Shown here piece by piece: positions 7,322 to 15,995 of a stretch of DNA of 64,000 bases; the stretch's first letter is position 1; every line of letters starts with the position of its first letter. The translations under genes were made by a program, and so were the position numbers. Source of the DNA: Paenibacillus sanguinis 2301083 = DSM 16941 (GTDB lineage Bacteria; Bacillota; Bacilli; Paenibacillales; Paenibacillaceae). The notes under the pieces were generated by a model. The model did not search any database. It was not told the DNA's origin and was given only the letters and a program-made list of their open reading frames with translations. Location: positions 124,001 to 188,000 of the forward strand of contig NZ_KB895377.1 in the NCBI RefSeq assembly GCF_000374825.1, in the 5' to 3' direction.

Positions 7322-8308
7322 GTGAAAAAAGGTTTTTTGAAAACAGCTTTGTTAACGCTTTCTATTGTTGCACTCTCGGCCTGTAGTAACGGACAAAGCA
7401 ATGGTGAAGTTGCCAATACGAATACTGGTGATAAAACTACCGGTGATAAAACGTACAGTTTGGCCTTTTTAACTAACACTCAGAACAATACTTTCCAGAC
7501 AGCCATGAATGAAACGTACGAGAGATTAGCTAAAGAGAAAGGTTATAAATACACCATGCTGGACCCTGACTATGATCTTAACAAACAGATTAATCAGATG
7601 TCGGATGCAGCGAACCAAGGCTTTGATGCTGTATTTATCATCCCAGTTGATTCCGCGGGAATTCGCCAAGGGCTGGAGTCGATTCATGACAAGAATATCC
7701 CCATTTTTAATGTAGATACTGCTGTAATAGAAGAGGACAGAGACTTAGTGAACAGCATTATCGCTACGGATGCATTTATGGCGGGTCAACTTATGGGTGA
7801 ACAAATGGTTAAGGATTATCCTGACGGCGCAAAAATTGCCATTCTTGATTTCCCTTCCAATGAAAGCTGTGTTCTTCGTGTAAACGGTTTCTTAGCGGGC
7901 CTTGGAGACAGCGCTTCCAAGTTTGAAATTGTTGCACAGCAAGATGGCAAAGCTTCACTGGATGCATCGCTGCCGATTGCTGAAGATATTATTCAGGCTA
8001 ATGCTGATATTGATGCTTTCTTTGCCATCAATGATCCCTCTGCTCTAGGTGTCTCCGCTGCTATTTCTGCAAGCGGAAGAAATGATATTGGTGTATATTC
8101 TATCGATGCTTCTCCAGATGGCAAAGAGGCGATGATAGACGGCTCCTTCACCGCAGTTGCCGCTCAGGTTCCTATTCAAATTGCTGAAACATCCTTTAAC
8201 ATGGCCATTGAATATTTAGAAGGTAAGGAAGTTGACAAAGAAGTGTTATTGCCTTCTCACGTTGTAACTAAGGAAATGGCTGAAGAAACAGCTGGTCAGT
8301 GGCAATAA
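7322..8308 (+). CDS. Sugar ABC transporter substrate-binding lipoprotein (RbsB-like)
   Basis: The GTG start follows a GGGGGG ribosome site. The 328-residue protein has a lipoprotein signal with lipobox LSAC (Cys21). Residues 40-320 form a type I periplasmic-binding domain (SLAFLTNTQNNTFQTAMNE, QGFDAVFIIPVDSAGIRQG, FAINDPSALGVSAAI), as in RbsB/XylF proteins. It should capture a sugar outside the membrane and deliver it to the ATPase and permease encoded next. The sugar is not evident. A hairpin separates it from the ATPase gene, which probably keeps the binding protein mRNA more abundant. Confidence 0.88.
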   Translation: MKKGFLKTALLTLSIVALSACSNGQSNGEVANTNTGDKTTGDKTYSLAFLTNTQNNTFQTAMNETYERLAKEKGYKYTMLDPDYDLNKQINQMSDAANQGFDAVFIIPVDSAGIRQGLESIHDKNIPIFNVDTAVIEEDRDLVNSIIATDAFMAGQLMGEQMVKDYPDGAKIAILDFPSNESCVLRVNGFLAGLGDSASKFEIVAQQDGKASLDASLPIAEDIIQANADIDAFFAINDPSALGVSAAISASGRNDIGVYSIDASPDGKEAMIDGSFTAVAAQVPIQIAETSFNMAIEYLEGKEVDKEVLLPSHVVTKEMAEETAGQWQ

Positions 8309-8311
8309 ATT

Positions 8312-8372
8312 AAGGAAGGGTGTAAGCATAGGGATATGGATACCCCGTTCCTTGTGTCTACACCTTTTCCTT
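8312..8372 (+). promoter_or_regulatory. Intergenic hairpin between binding-protein and ATPase genes
   Basis: GGTGTA (8319-8324) pairs with TACACC (8359-8364), and AAGGAA upstream can pair with TTCCTT downstream. It lies inside the operon and has no long T-run, so it looks like an mRNA-stabilising or attenuating hairpin rather than a full terminator. Confidence 0.5.
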
Positions 8373-8394
8373 TCACTTCGGAGGTGAACCAGAC

Positions 8395-9885
8395 GTGGCA
8401 GATACAGTATTGGAGATGCGCGGCATAGCCAAGAGCTTTGGCGCAACCCATGCTCTGAAAGGAATTGATTTTGAGCTTAAGGCCGGAGAGATTCATGCTT
8501 TGCTCGGTGAGAATGGTGCAGGTAAATCAACGCTAATAAAGGTGCTGGGCGGCATCCATAAACCGGATAAAGGTGAAATTCTGATCGATGGGGAACCAGC
8601 CGACATTGATAGTGTTCAAAGCGCTCGTTCTTACGGAATCGGTATTATTCATCAAGAGATTGTTCTCGTTCCGTATCTCAGCGTAGCTGAAAATATATTT
8701 TTAGGAAGAGAGCCTGTTACAAAATGGGGGTTTAAAGATAGCAAGCTGATTCAATCCGAAGCAAAGAGAATGCTTGAGCAGCTCGGCTTAAGGATTGATG
8801 TAGACACGCTTGTCGGAGATTTGACAGTAGCTCAACAACAGCTTGTTGAAATTGTGAAGGCCATTTCCTTTAACGTAAAAATTCTAGTTATGGACGAGCC
8901 TACTTCCTCGTTATCTGATGAAGAAGTCAATCATCTCTTTATGACAATGGAAAAACTGCGGCAACAAAATGTAGGCATCATTTATATTTCGCATAGACTT
9001 GAAGAATTGTTTAAAATGTCGGATCGCATTACGGTGATCAGAGATGGCGCTTATGTTGGAACTACGAAAACCAGTGATACGAATGCTGATAAATTAGTAG
9101 CCATGATGGTAGGTAGGGAACTGGAGAGCTTCTATACCAGAACATATTCGGTTCAAGATGATGTGGTGCTTCAAGTTAAGAATTTATCCAGGAATAAAGT
9201 GTTTGAGGGTGTCTCGTTTAAGGTACACAAAGGTGAAATTCTTGGTTTCTCCGGGCTGGTAGGTGCAGGACGCAGCGAGCTGATGCAGACTATCTTTGGC
9301 GCTTATCGGCATGATCGAGGCAGCATTTTCTTAAATGGTCAAGAGGTTCATTTTAAAAATTGCAGCCAAGCCATTGAACAAGGTATCGGGATGGTTCCGG
9401 AAGATCGCAAGGGGCAAGGTTTAGTATTAGGCAATTCTGTCGGGTTCAATATTACTCTATCGAATCTGAAGGATTTGATGCAGAATCCCATCATTGTGAG
9501 TGAGAGCAAGAGAGCTGATCAAATCAGTAAGTATTCTAAGGATTTGAATATTAAGGCTGCCTCGCCTGATATAGAAGTTTCTAGCTTATCCGGAGGTAAT
9601 CAACAAAAGGTTGTTATAGCCAAGTGGTTGGCAATCAAGCCTAAATTGCTTATTTTGGACGAGCCTACAAGAGGGGTAGACGTTGGTGCAAGGGCTGAAA
9701 TTTATGCTATCATCAACCAGCTTGCTAATGAGGGCCTGGCTATCATTATGGTTTCTTCAGATCTTCCTGAAATCATTAACATGTGTGACTCTGTTTGTGT
9801 AATGAGGAATGGTCAGCTAGTGGCGCAATTAGATCAAAACGATTTGAGTCAAGAAAATATTATGCGCTATGCAACAGGAGGTTAA
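8395..9885 (+). CDS. Sugar ABC transporter ATPase, tandem domains (RbsA/MglA type)
   Basis: The 496-residue protein carries two ABC domains, as in RbsA. The first has Walker A GENGAGKST (38-46) and Walker B LVMDEPTSSL. The second has a degenerate P-loop (GLVGAGRSE), signature SLSGGNQQKV and Walker B LILDEPTRGVD. The GTG start has GAGGTG 8 bases upstream. It powers import through the permease encoded 8 bases downstream and is co-transcribed with the binding protein. Confidence 0.92.
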   Translation: MADTVLEMRGIAKSFGATHALKGIDFELKAGEIHALLGENGAGKSTLIKVLGGIHKPDKGEILIDGEPADIDSVQSARSYGIGIIHQEIVLVPYLSVAENIFLGREPVTKWGFKDSKLIQSEAKRMLEQLGLRIDVDTLVGDLTVAQQQLVEIVKAISFNVKILVMDEPTSSLSDEEVNHLFMTMEKLRQQNVGIIYISHRLEELFKMSDRITVIRDGAYVGTTKTSDTNADKLVAMMVGRELESFYTRTYSVQDDVVLQVKNLSRNKVFEGVSFKVHKGEILGFSGLVGAGRSELMQTIFGAYRHDRGSIFLNGQEVHFKNCSQAIEQGIGMVPEDRKGQGLVLGNSVGFNITLSNLKDLMQNPIIVSESKRADQISKYSKDLNIKAASPDIEVSSLSGGNQQKVVIAKWLAIKPKLLILDEPTRGVDVGARAEIYAIINQLANEGLAIIMVSSDLPEIINMCDSVCVMRNGQLVAQLDQNDLSQENIMRYATGG

Positions 9886-9893
9886 GGAAACCT

Positions 9894-10883
9894 ATGAAAA
9901 CTAAAGCGGCGAGTGGTTTTACGTCCATGCTAAAAACTAATATGGGGATTATTTTCGTATTGTTAATCCTATGTATTATTCTATCTATTGTCTCACCCGT
10001 ATTCTTAACGACAGATAATTTGATTTCTGTATTGCGGCAAGTATCCAATAACGTGTTTTTAGCTCTCGGGATGACGCTCATCATGATTCTTGGGGGGATT
10101 GACCTGTCCGTGGGGGCGATAGTTGCGGCTTCAGGTACTTTGACCGTAGGCTTCATTGTTAATAACGGAATGCCTATTCCAGTTGCTATATTGCTAGGGA
10201 TTCTCATCGGGGTAATCCTGGGATTCTTTAACGGGGTCATCATTGCTCATTTTAAATTGCCTGCTTTTATCGTAACCTTGGCCACAATGAATATCGCTCA
10301 GGGTATTGCCTACATCTATAGTGGAGGACGCTCAGCACGTATTACGAACGATGCATATACCCTGATTGGCACAGGCAAGCTCTTTGGCTTTCTGCCCTTG
10401 CCGGTTGTGTATATGGTCATACTAACAATTATCTTCATCATCATTTTAAATAAAACTAGATTCGGAACGAATATATTTGCTATCGGTGGTAATAGAGAAG
10501 CTGCTCGCCTATCAGGGGTTCCAAGTAAAAAAGTAGAAATTGCTGTTTATACCATTGCCGGTTTACTGGCAGCCTTGGCGGGTATTGTACTCTCGGCAAG
10601 AATGTACTCCGGTCAACCTTCGGTTGGTTCAGGGTACGAAATGGATGCTATTGCGGCTTGTGTACTCGGCGGCGTATCTATGGCAGGTGGCAGAGGTAGA
10701 ATTAGCGGCACGATCTTTGGTGTATTGATTATTGGGATTGTGAGTAACGGACTCAACCTGATGGGAGTAAGCTCATTTTGGCAGTTGCTGGTTAAAGGCT
10801 TGATCATCTTGATTGCCGTTCTGATTGATGCTCAAAAAGGGAAGAAGCTTCCGTTTTCTTTCAAGCTATATAAGTTGAACTAA
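9894..10883 (+). CDS. Sugar ABC transporter permease (RbsC-like)
   Basis: The 329-residue protein has many hydrophobic helices and the typical RbsC-family loop GGIDLSVGAIVAASG. A conserved stretch GGNREAARLSGV is followed by the AGLLAALAGIVLSARM helix. ATG 9894 is chosen because AGGAGG straddles the ATPase stop and sits correctly before it; upstream in-frame starts lie within the ATPase gene. It forms the membrane pore of the 7.3-10.9 kb importer. Confidence 0.92.
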   Translation: MKTKAASGFTSMLKTNMGIIFVLLILCIILSIVSPVFLTTDNLISVLRQVSNNVFLALGMTLIMILGGIDLSVGAIVAASGTLTVGFIVNNGMPIPVAILLGILIGVILGFFNGVIIAHFKLPAFIVTLATMNIAQGIAYIYSGGRSARITNDAYTLIGTGKLFGFLPLPVVYMVILTIIFIIILNKTRFGTNIFAIGGNREAARLSGVPSKKVEIAVYTIAGLLAALAGIVLSARMYSGQPSVGSGYEMDAIAACVLGGVSMAGGRGRISGTIFGVLIIGIVSNGLNLMGVSSFWQLLVKGLIILIAVLIDAQKGKKLPFSFKLYKLN

Positions 10884-11053
10884 AGAAAAGGCAAAACAAG
10901 TAAGCGAGAAAATGATTCTGAAGAAGCGGAGCGTTCGCCTTTGGGATGGGATTTCTACCTTATAAGAATTTATTGAATCAAAGAAATCTGTGAGCAACAG
11001 CGATCGTAAGAACATTTTCTCGTCTGCTTCTTTGTCTTAATCATAAGTTCAAC
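10875..11053. repeat. Structured interspersed-repeat-like element
   Basis: The outer arms GTTGAACT (10875-10882) and the complement at 11046-11053, and the inner arms CGAGAAAATG (about 10904-10913) and CATTTTCTCG, form a long imperfect stem of about 41 bases per side (around 29 pairs). The left arm includes the last codons of the permease. The loop carries GCGGAGCGTTCGCC and AGCGATCG segments. It resembles dispersed non-coding repeats I recall from Paenibacillus, but this needs a genome search. It may also cut read-through into the next gene. Confidence 0.5.
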
Positions 11054-11094
11054 TTATTTAGCCAAATAATCAAACATGAAGAGAGGTTAACATC

Positions 11095-12522
11095 TTGAAC
11101 AACTTTAAATATAAATTTCAGATTATGCTAAATAATCCCGATCATTTGCCTAGAAGGAACGAACCGGTTATCACAAAGCTCAATTTCTCGGACGTTCGCG
11201 TTCATAAGGATAGCCTTGAGCTACATGATCATTCCGGGCACAAAATTCCCTTTCAAATTATAGATGAAATTTTGGAGGGGGAATACATCCAGGAAGCTTC
11301 CATCGTCTATATAGTAAGCAATATGGATCAGCTCGTTACATCGTATTGGCTCTATGCAGATAGTAAGCCAATAGATCGCCAAGAGAAGTTTAGTGGTATT
11401 GAGAAATTGGAAGTTGTACAAGCCGATGGCTTCCGAAGACTGGATACAGGTTATTACATTCTGGAGCTATGCTCAGGGACAGCAGATGGCACCTCGTATG
11501 GGAAATGGGGAATTCGCTATTTTGAAGCCAAAGCAGAGAAGAAAAATCTGATCAAGGATTATTCTAATGCGATTGGCGGATTTTATGGTCCCTTTTTCAC
11601 TCCTAAAAACGGGTTGATTAACCCGCCAGAGCATACAAAAGTAGATTGTGTAGTTGAGGTTGAGGGGCCTATTTATTGCCGATATCGGATGAATGGAACG
11701 ATTCCGGATGGATTGGATGATAATCTAAAGGGCAAAGCATTTTCGATTGTTTGGGAGTTCTTCTATAATACGCCTTGGTTTAGAAGAAAATATGACGTGG
11801 ATGATTTTTCAACCGTTGTTGATGGCATCCCTGTTGTAAATAAAATTACCGTGGGTGATGAATTCGAGAGCGGGCAAGGAGAAAGAGTATTTACGTCCTT
11901 TGCTTCATATGGGGGAACCTACTATCGGGAAGGCGATTTGTACGCAAATATTTTATCTGATGGTGTGCATCGGTTGCTTGAAGAAGCGGATGAACAGGCA
12001 AGTCCAAATCTCAAGAAGTACAAGGATAGCATCGGAGATGATATTAATGCGGTCTCCTGGGATTATTTCTGGAGAATCTTCTGTGTACAAGAAGGCATAC
12101 TGCCCTCAGATGAAATCAGAGAACATGTGAATGAGATCATTCCTGAATCCCATATGCGGGTTCATCAGAGTGAACGAAATAATCAAGTGTTGTTTAACAA
12201 GTTTGTAGATGTGAACAGTGCGCCAGAGCAGACCATTTTCCCGATGAGTGCTAATAAAACAGCAGAGCTTAACGAGGAAACAGGCTATGCTATGGTTTGG
12301 TATACAAGTGAAGTGGTAGCGCGTTATCAGATTGTACAAAGAAATGATTCCGGATGGGTTAACTGGGGAACCAACGGTGAGAATGAGCATCCTGAGCTGC
12401 CGACAGGCTCAACAATCTACACCGCCTACGGGCAGTTTGAGAACTGGGAGAACCAGGCGGACACCATGGAGAAAAATATTGACTCCAAGCAGGGCTTGGT
12501 TCAAATTTTAGCGGGTGAATAG
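11095..12522 (+). CDS. Uncharacterised protein of the sugar operon, 475 aa
   Basis: I do not recognise this protein with certainty. It has no signal peptide, so it is cytoplasmic. The N-terminal 110 residues (RRNEPVITKLNFSDVRVHKD, then HDHSGHKIPFQIID) look like the beta-sandwich start of carbohydrate-active proteins of the YetA/exo-rhamnogalacturonan-lyase style. The middle (GIRYFEAKAEKKNLIKDYSNAIGGFYGPFFTP and EFFYNTPWFRRKYDVDD) is aromatic-rich and could bind sugar. A TTG start follows GAGAGG. It is the last gene of the ribose-type ABC cluster, so it probably acts on the imported compound. The reaction is unknown. Confidence 0.6.
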   Translation: MNNFKYKFQIMLNNPDHLPRRNEPVITKLNFSDVRVHKDSLELHDHSGHKIPFQIIDEILEGEYIQEASIVYIVSNMDQLVTSYWLYADSKPIDRQEKFSGIEKLEVVQADGFRRLDTGYYILELCSGTADGTSYGKWGIRYFEAKAEKKNLIKDYSNAIGGFYGPFFTPKNGLINPPEHTKVDCVVEVEGPIYCRYRMNGTIPDGLDDNLKGKAFSIVWEFFYNTPWFRRKYDVDDFSTVVDGIPVVNKITVGDEFESGQGERVFTSFASYGGTYYREGDLYANILSDGVHRLLEEADEQASPNLKKYKDSIGDDINAVSWDYFWRIFCVQEGILPSDEIREHVNEIIPESHMRVHQSERNNQVLFNKFVDVNSAPEQTIFPMSANKTAELNEETGYAMVWYTSEVVARYQIVQRNDSGWVNWGTNGENEHPELPTGSTIYTAYGQFENWENQADTMEKNIDSKQGLVQILAGE

Positions 12523-12531
12523 CGGTGCTTT

Positions 12532-12606
12532 GAAGCCATGATATTGAATTATACGTTTTAAGCTCTAACAAATTAGCCTCCATCCTGCTTCCGGATGGAG
12601 GCTTTG
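12532..12606 (+). repeat. Direct repeat, right copy (gene 3' end remnant plus terminator)
   Basis: This copy encodes EAMILNYTF and a stop, but no gene precedes it; it begins 10 bases after the stop of the 475-residue protein. It matches 199-274 apart from about eight to ten differences. It is best read as the relic of the small gene that once abutted the glycosyltransferase gene. Confidence 0.8.
12575..12603. terminator. Bidirectional terminator
   Basis: An 11-bp perfect stem (12575-12585 with 12593-12603) has a 7-base loop. It lies between the 475-residue protein gene and the convergent glycosyltransferase gene and can serve both. Confidence 0.75.
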
Positions 12607-12615
12607 CTGTATTTC

Positions 12616-13398
12616 TCAATAAAATTGCGCTAGGATTTGCTTCTTTTCTGCTGGACGGGTAATCTCCGGACCGAAGCAAGCACAGGATCTGCTGCTGTCG
12701 CTCCAAGGCTCCAGCGTAGAGGCATCCATTACGCCCTTGATTTGCCAGGTCAGGGCTTTGTCAAAGGACATGCCCGTGTTAAAGGCATGGATGTGATTAA
12801 TCCAGATCGGTTCTTTAATGTTAATGAATTCACGCGGGATCTTCAGGGCATCCCGCCAGCTATACCTGAATTGCTTGATCGACAGGAACTCATCGACACT
12901 GTGGATGGTAGCCCCGTAGCTAGGCAGCCAGAAGAAGAATTTGCCTAATCGGTCCTGAACGGAGTCATAGATGTAACCGTATTGCGGAACCAATGCCAAA
13001 GTATCCTTCTTCGGTTTCAAGGCAAGAAGAGATCTAATAAAATTTCTATGATAGAGATCATCGCTGGATAGATAAATGCGGTAAAAGAAACGATGTCCTT
13101 GCAGAACTTGCGCCAGCGAAGTCTTATAACCAATAGGCGTTACGAAGTGGATATTGGCGGGTAAGGCCGGGTAGCGATTCAATGCGGCGTGAATGATTGG
13201 CTCCGTCTGGGGATCGTACAGAATGTAGCATTGAAAGGCTTGAACCGTCTGAAGTCGCAAGCTCTTCAAGGCATAGTTCATAAATAAAGCCATGCGGCCG
13301 TCAATCCATTTCTTGGTCAGGCGGTCTGGCGTGCCGCCCCAATTATTAAATTGGATTTCTATAATGGGTTTGATGGCTGGACGATTGTTCTCCACCAT
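12616..13398 (-). CDS. Putative rhamnosyltransferase-type glycosyltransferase
   Basis: The 260-residue protein matches the putative rhamnosyl transferase family in pattern: RMALFMNYALKSLRLQTVQAF and CYILYDPQTE near the N-terminus, and an acidic YLSSDDLYHRNFI motif (about 106-118) that would hold the metal and nucleotide-sugar. No membrane helix is seen, so it should be cytosolic. AGGAGG lies 7 bases before the ATG. It stands alone, divergent from the NAD/ADP-ribose operon. The acceptor is unknown; cell-surface polysaccharide or flagellin are possibilities. Confidence 0.7.
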   Translation of the reverse strand: MVENNRPAIKPIIEIQFNNWGGTPDRLTKKWIDGRMALFMNYALKSLRLQTVQAFQCYILYDPQTEPIIHAALNRYPALPANIHFVTPIGYKTSLAQVLQGHRFFYRIYLSSDDLYHRNFIRSLLALKPKKDTLALVPQYGYIYDSVQDRLGKFFFWLPSYGATIHSVDEFLSIKQFRYSWRDALKIPREFINIKEPIWINHIHAFNTGMSFDKALTWQIKGVMDASTLEPWSDSSRSCACFGPEITRPAEKKQILAQFY

Positions 13399-13592
13399 GG
13401 GATAGCCTCCTAATTACGAATTGGCATCAGAATGCTGATGTAGCATCATATGAATCAACCTCACTTCATGAAATAGACAGATTCATAGACCTTGCCAAAT
13501 CAGGTCACTCTTAAGGTGGCGTTCAAGTAAAGCGCCCAACCGTGAACCGTTGACAGCAGGACCCTCGGCTTTGCATCGCTCTACCATACGGG

Positions 13593-13621
13593 TTGACAAA
13601 GTCGAGAAAAAGGTTTATTTT
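13593..13621 (+). promoter_or_regulatory. Promoter of the NAD/ADP-ribose operon
   Basis: TTGACA (13593-13598) and TATTTT (13616-13621) are 17 bases apart. The perfect palindrome TTATTAATAA (13623-13632) follows immediately and is a candidate operator, possibly for the NrtR-like first gene product. The remaining gap from 13399 shows nothing else. Confidence 0.55.
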
Positions 13622-13676
13622 GTTATTAATAAATAGATAATATCAATAATTTACTAAGATAGAAAGCGGTGACCTT

Positions 13677-14570
13677 ATGACTTTGCGCGATCGGGACGGC
13701 CTGACCGAAGAAGAGTTCTTGCAGCAGTATAATGCAGGGGACTATGAACGGCCCTCCGTAGCTACTGATATGGTGATCTTTACGGTGATGGATGATGAAC
13801 GGGCCAATTATCGCAAGCTTCCTGAGAAGACGCTTCGGGTACTGTTGATTCAGCGTGGGGGTCACCCGTTCCTGGGCAAATGGGCCTTGCCGGGAGGGTT
13901 CGTTCGCCCTCACGAGACTACGGAGCAAGCGGCGGCCCGCGAGCTCCGGGAAGAGAGCGGCGTGGATGATGTGTATCTGGAGCAGCTATATACCTTCAGC
14001 GAGCCGGAGCGCGACCCGCGAACCTGGGTGATGAGCTGCGCCTATATGGCGCTGATCGATAGCAGTCAGGTGGCGCTGCAAGCGGGGGATGATGCGGATC
14101 GCGCCGCATGGTTCACGCTGAGCTACCAGTTGCTGAAGGAGCAGAAGGAGCTTCAGCAGGAGGCGGTTGTCCACTCCTGGCAATACGAATTGAAGCTGAG
14201 CACGGAGCAGGAATGCCTGACCGCAGTGGTTGAGCGAAGAGTGACGTTAACGGCATCGGCGACCCGGATGGAATATGTGATTTTGTCCAACGAGGGGTTG
14301 GCCTTCGATCATGCCAAAATTATTAGCACGGCAGTGGAACGGCTGCGGGGCAAGGTAGAGTATACGGGCATTGCTCTGCATCTGATGCCAAAGCTGTTCA
14401 CACTGACAGCGCTGCAGCAGGTCTATGAGGTTATTCTTGGCAAGGAATTGCTGAAGGCGGCCTTCCGCCGCAAGGTGGCTCATCTTGTTGAAGAGACGGA
14501 TCATTATACCGAGCATGCCGGTCATCGTCCGTCACGTTTGTACCGTAGAAATTGGGAGGGGATGCTGTGA
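13677..14570 (+). CDS. Nudix hydrolase with C-terminal winged helix (NrtR-like)
   Basis: The 297-residue protein has a Nudix domain (about 28-165) with a complete Nudix box at 74-96 (G74, E80, R88-E89, E92-E93, G95). A C-terminal winged-helix region (about 190-290) contains ILSNEGLAFDHAKII and GIALHLMPKLFTLTALQQVYEVILG. This layout is that of NrtR, which controls NAD synthesis genes and senses ADP-ribose; many NrtR proteins have a degraded Nudix box. Here the box is intact, so it may also hydrolyse ADP-ribose to AMP and ribose 5-phosphate. It is the first gene of an operon of ADP-ribose-handling enzymes and may regulate it. Confidence 0.85.
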   Translation: MTLRDRDGLTEEEFLQQYNAGDYERPSVATDMVIFTVMDDERANYRKLPEKTLRVLLIQRGGHPFLGKWALPGGFVRPHETTEQAAARELREESGVDDVYLEQLYTFSEPERDPRTWVMSCAYMALIDSSQVALQAGDDADRAAWFTLSYQLLKEQKELQQEAVVHSWQYELKLSTEQECLTAVVERRVTLTASATRMEYVILSNEGLAFDHAKIISTAVERLRGKVEYTGIALHLMPKLFTLTALQQVYEVILGKELLKAAFRRKVAHLVEETDHYTEHAGHRPSRLYRRNWEGML

Positions 14571-15121
14571 TGATTTACAGCTTGGATGCCTTGCGTCAGG
14601 CTTATCAGGCCGGGGAGAAATTTAAATTTTTGTTCTTTTGGGGGCATACGCCGCCCGCCGATGGAGGGATTAATCAGAGCTGCTTCAGCCAATGGTGGAT
14701 GTGCTCCTTCGAGGTTGACGGCATCGCCTATTCTTGTACAGAACAGTATATGATGGCCGAGAAAGCGCGGTTGTTTGGCGACACGGAGATGTTGGAGGCG
14801 ATTATGAAGTCAGGCCATCCCAAGGAAATGAAGGCGTTTGGCCGAGCTGTGCGGCACTTCGATCAGCAGGTGTGGGCGGAGCAATGTTATGACATTGTGA
14901 AGCGCGGGAATCTGGCCAAGTTCTCGCAGAATGCTGCACTTTGGGATTTTATGAAAACGACAAAAAATCGGATTTTAGTAGAAGCAAGTCCACGTGACCG
15001 CGTCTGGGGCATTGGTATGGGGAAGTCCAATCCGGATGCGGAGAATCCGCTGAAATGGCGAGGGAAAAACCAGTTGGGATTTGCCTTGACAGAGGTTCGG
15101 GACCACTTGCTGGAGATCTAA
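14570..15121 (+). CDS. NADAR-family protein (YbiA-like)
   Basis: The 183-residue protein has the NADAR motifs in order: FFWG (22-25), FSQWW (39-43), EQYMMAEKA (58-66), GRAVRHFD (91-98), KFSQN (117-121) and VEASPRDRVWGIG (137-149). NADAR proteins process ADP-ribose or riboflavin intermediates. Some remove ADP-ribose from guanine in DNA, opposing DarT-type toxins. The ATG shares its A with the TGA of the Nudix gene (TGATG), and GGGAGGGG is 8 bases upstream, so translation is coupled. An upstream TTG at 14552 is in frame but overlaps that ribosome site. Confidence 0.88.
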   Translation: MIYSLDALRQAYQAGEKFKFLFFWGHTPPADGGINQSCFSQWWMCSFEVDGIAYSCTEQYMMAEKARLFGDTEMLEAIMKSGHPKEMKAFGRAVRHFDQQVWAEQCYDIVKRGNLAKFSQNAALWDFMKTTKNRILVEASPRDRVWGIGMGKSNPDAENPLKWRGKNQLGFALTEVRDHLLEI

Positions 15122-15134
15122 GGGAGAGTTATTA

Positions 15135-15971
15135 ATGGAACGTAAAGAAATAGCAAAGCAAACAGTACAGATTATGGAGCAAGGGTTCTATGACTATGAA
15201 GGGAAAAGGGTGGATATCCAGGAAGCTCAACGCCATTCGGAGCAGGACAGCATTTTGATACGCCCTCAGGAAGCGGAAGCATTGCTGGAGAAATATCGGC
15301 GGCGGACAACGCTTGCCAACAGCTCCTTGCTGCGGCAGCGAGTGGCTAATATCGCTACCGTGCAGGCGATTCTGGAGTTGCATGAAGCCGGAGCGCAGCG
15401 GGTGGGCGTATTGAATTTCGCCAGTGCGAAGAACCCAGGCGGGGGATTTCTGAACGGAGCTATGGCCCAGGAGGAAAGTCTGGCTGCTTCCAGTGGATTA
15501 TATGGCAGCTTGCTGCGGCATCCCGGTTACTATGAGGCCAACCGGGCCAACCGGTCGATGATGTATACACATCATGCCATTTACTCGCCAGAGGTTGTAT
15601 TCTTTCGCAATGAGCGGTTTGACTTGCTGGCCGAGCCGGTAACCGCATCGGTGCTTACTCTGCCAGCGGTGAACTATGGGCAGGTGCTGCTAAAGGGCGA
15701 GTCCCCTGAGCAAGCTGCCACAGTCATGCAGGAGCGGATGCGTCTGGCCTTGACATTATTCGCTGAACAGGGACATCGTACTCTGGTGCTTGGCGCTTAT
15801 GGCTGCGGTGTATTCCGCAACGACCCGCATCAAGTAGCGAGGTGGTGGAAGGAGTTGCTTGAGACGGAGGGATACGGGAGCTATTTTGATGAAATTGTCT
15901 ATGCTGTGCTGGATCGATCGAAGCAAGCTGCTTGTATCTCGGCGTTTGAAGAGACGTTCCCGGCGGATTGA
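15135..15971 (+). CDS. Bacterial-type poly(ADP-ribose) glycohydrolase (TIGR02452 family)
   Basis: The 278-residue protein has a PARG-like macrodomain fold. The PARG signature GGG-X7-QEE is present as GGGFLNGAMAQEES (GGG 102-104, Q112-E113-E114), including the catalytic glutamate position. The downstream LGAYGCGVFRNDP loop is also typical. Enzymes of this kind cleave the ribose-ribose bond of ADP-ribose chains or terminal ADP-ribose. It lies 13 bases after the NADAR gene and 24 bases before the macrodomain gene. No ADP-ribosyltransferase is encoded nearby, which is unusual for an eraser. Confidence 0.88.
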   Translation: MERKEIAKQTVQIMEQGFYDYEGKRVDIQEAQRHSEQDSILIRPQEAEALLEKYRRRTTLANSSLLRQRVANIATVQAILELHEAGAQRVGVLNFASAKNPGGGFLNGAMAQEESLAASSGLYGSLLRHPGYYEANRANRSMMYTHHAIYSPEVVFFRNERFDLLAEPVTASVLTLPAVNYGQVLLKGESPEQAATVMQERMRLALTLFAEQGHRTLVLGAYGCGVFRNDPHQVARWWKELLETEGYGSYFDEIVYAVLDRSKQAACISAFEETFPAD

Positions 15972-15995
15972 GGAAAGGAAAGAGGAGGGGACCGC

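Noticed and set aside
7322..10883. Ribose as the substrate of the RbsABC-like system
   Set aside because: The family also carries many other sugars and related compounds, and no ribokinase or RbsD gene is present, so the sugar was left open.
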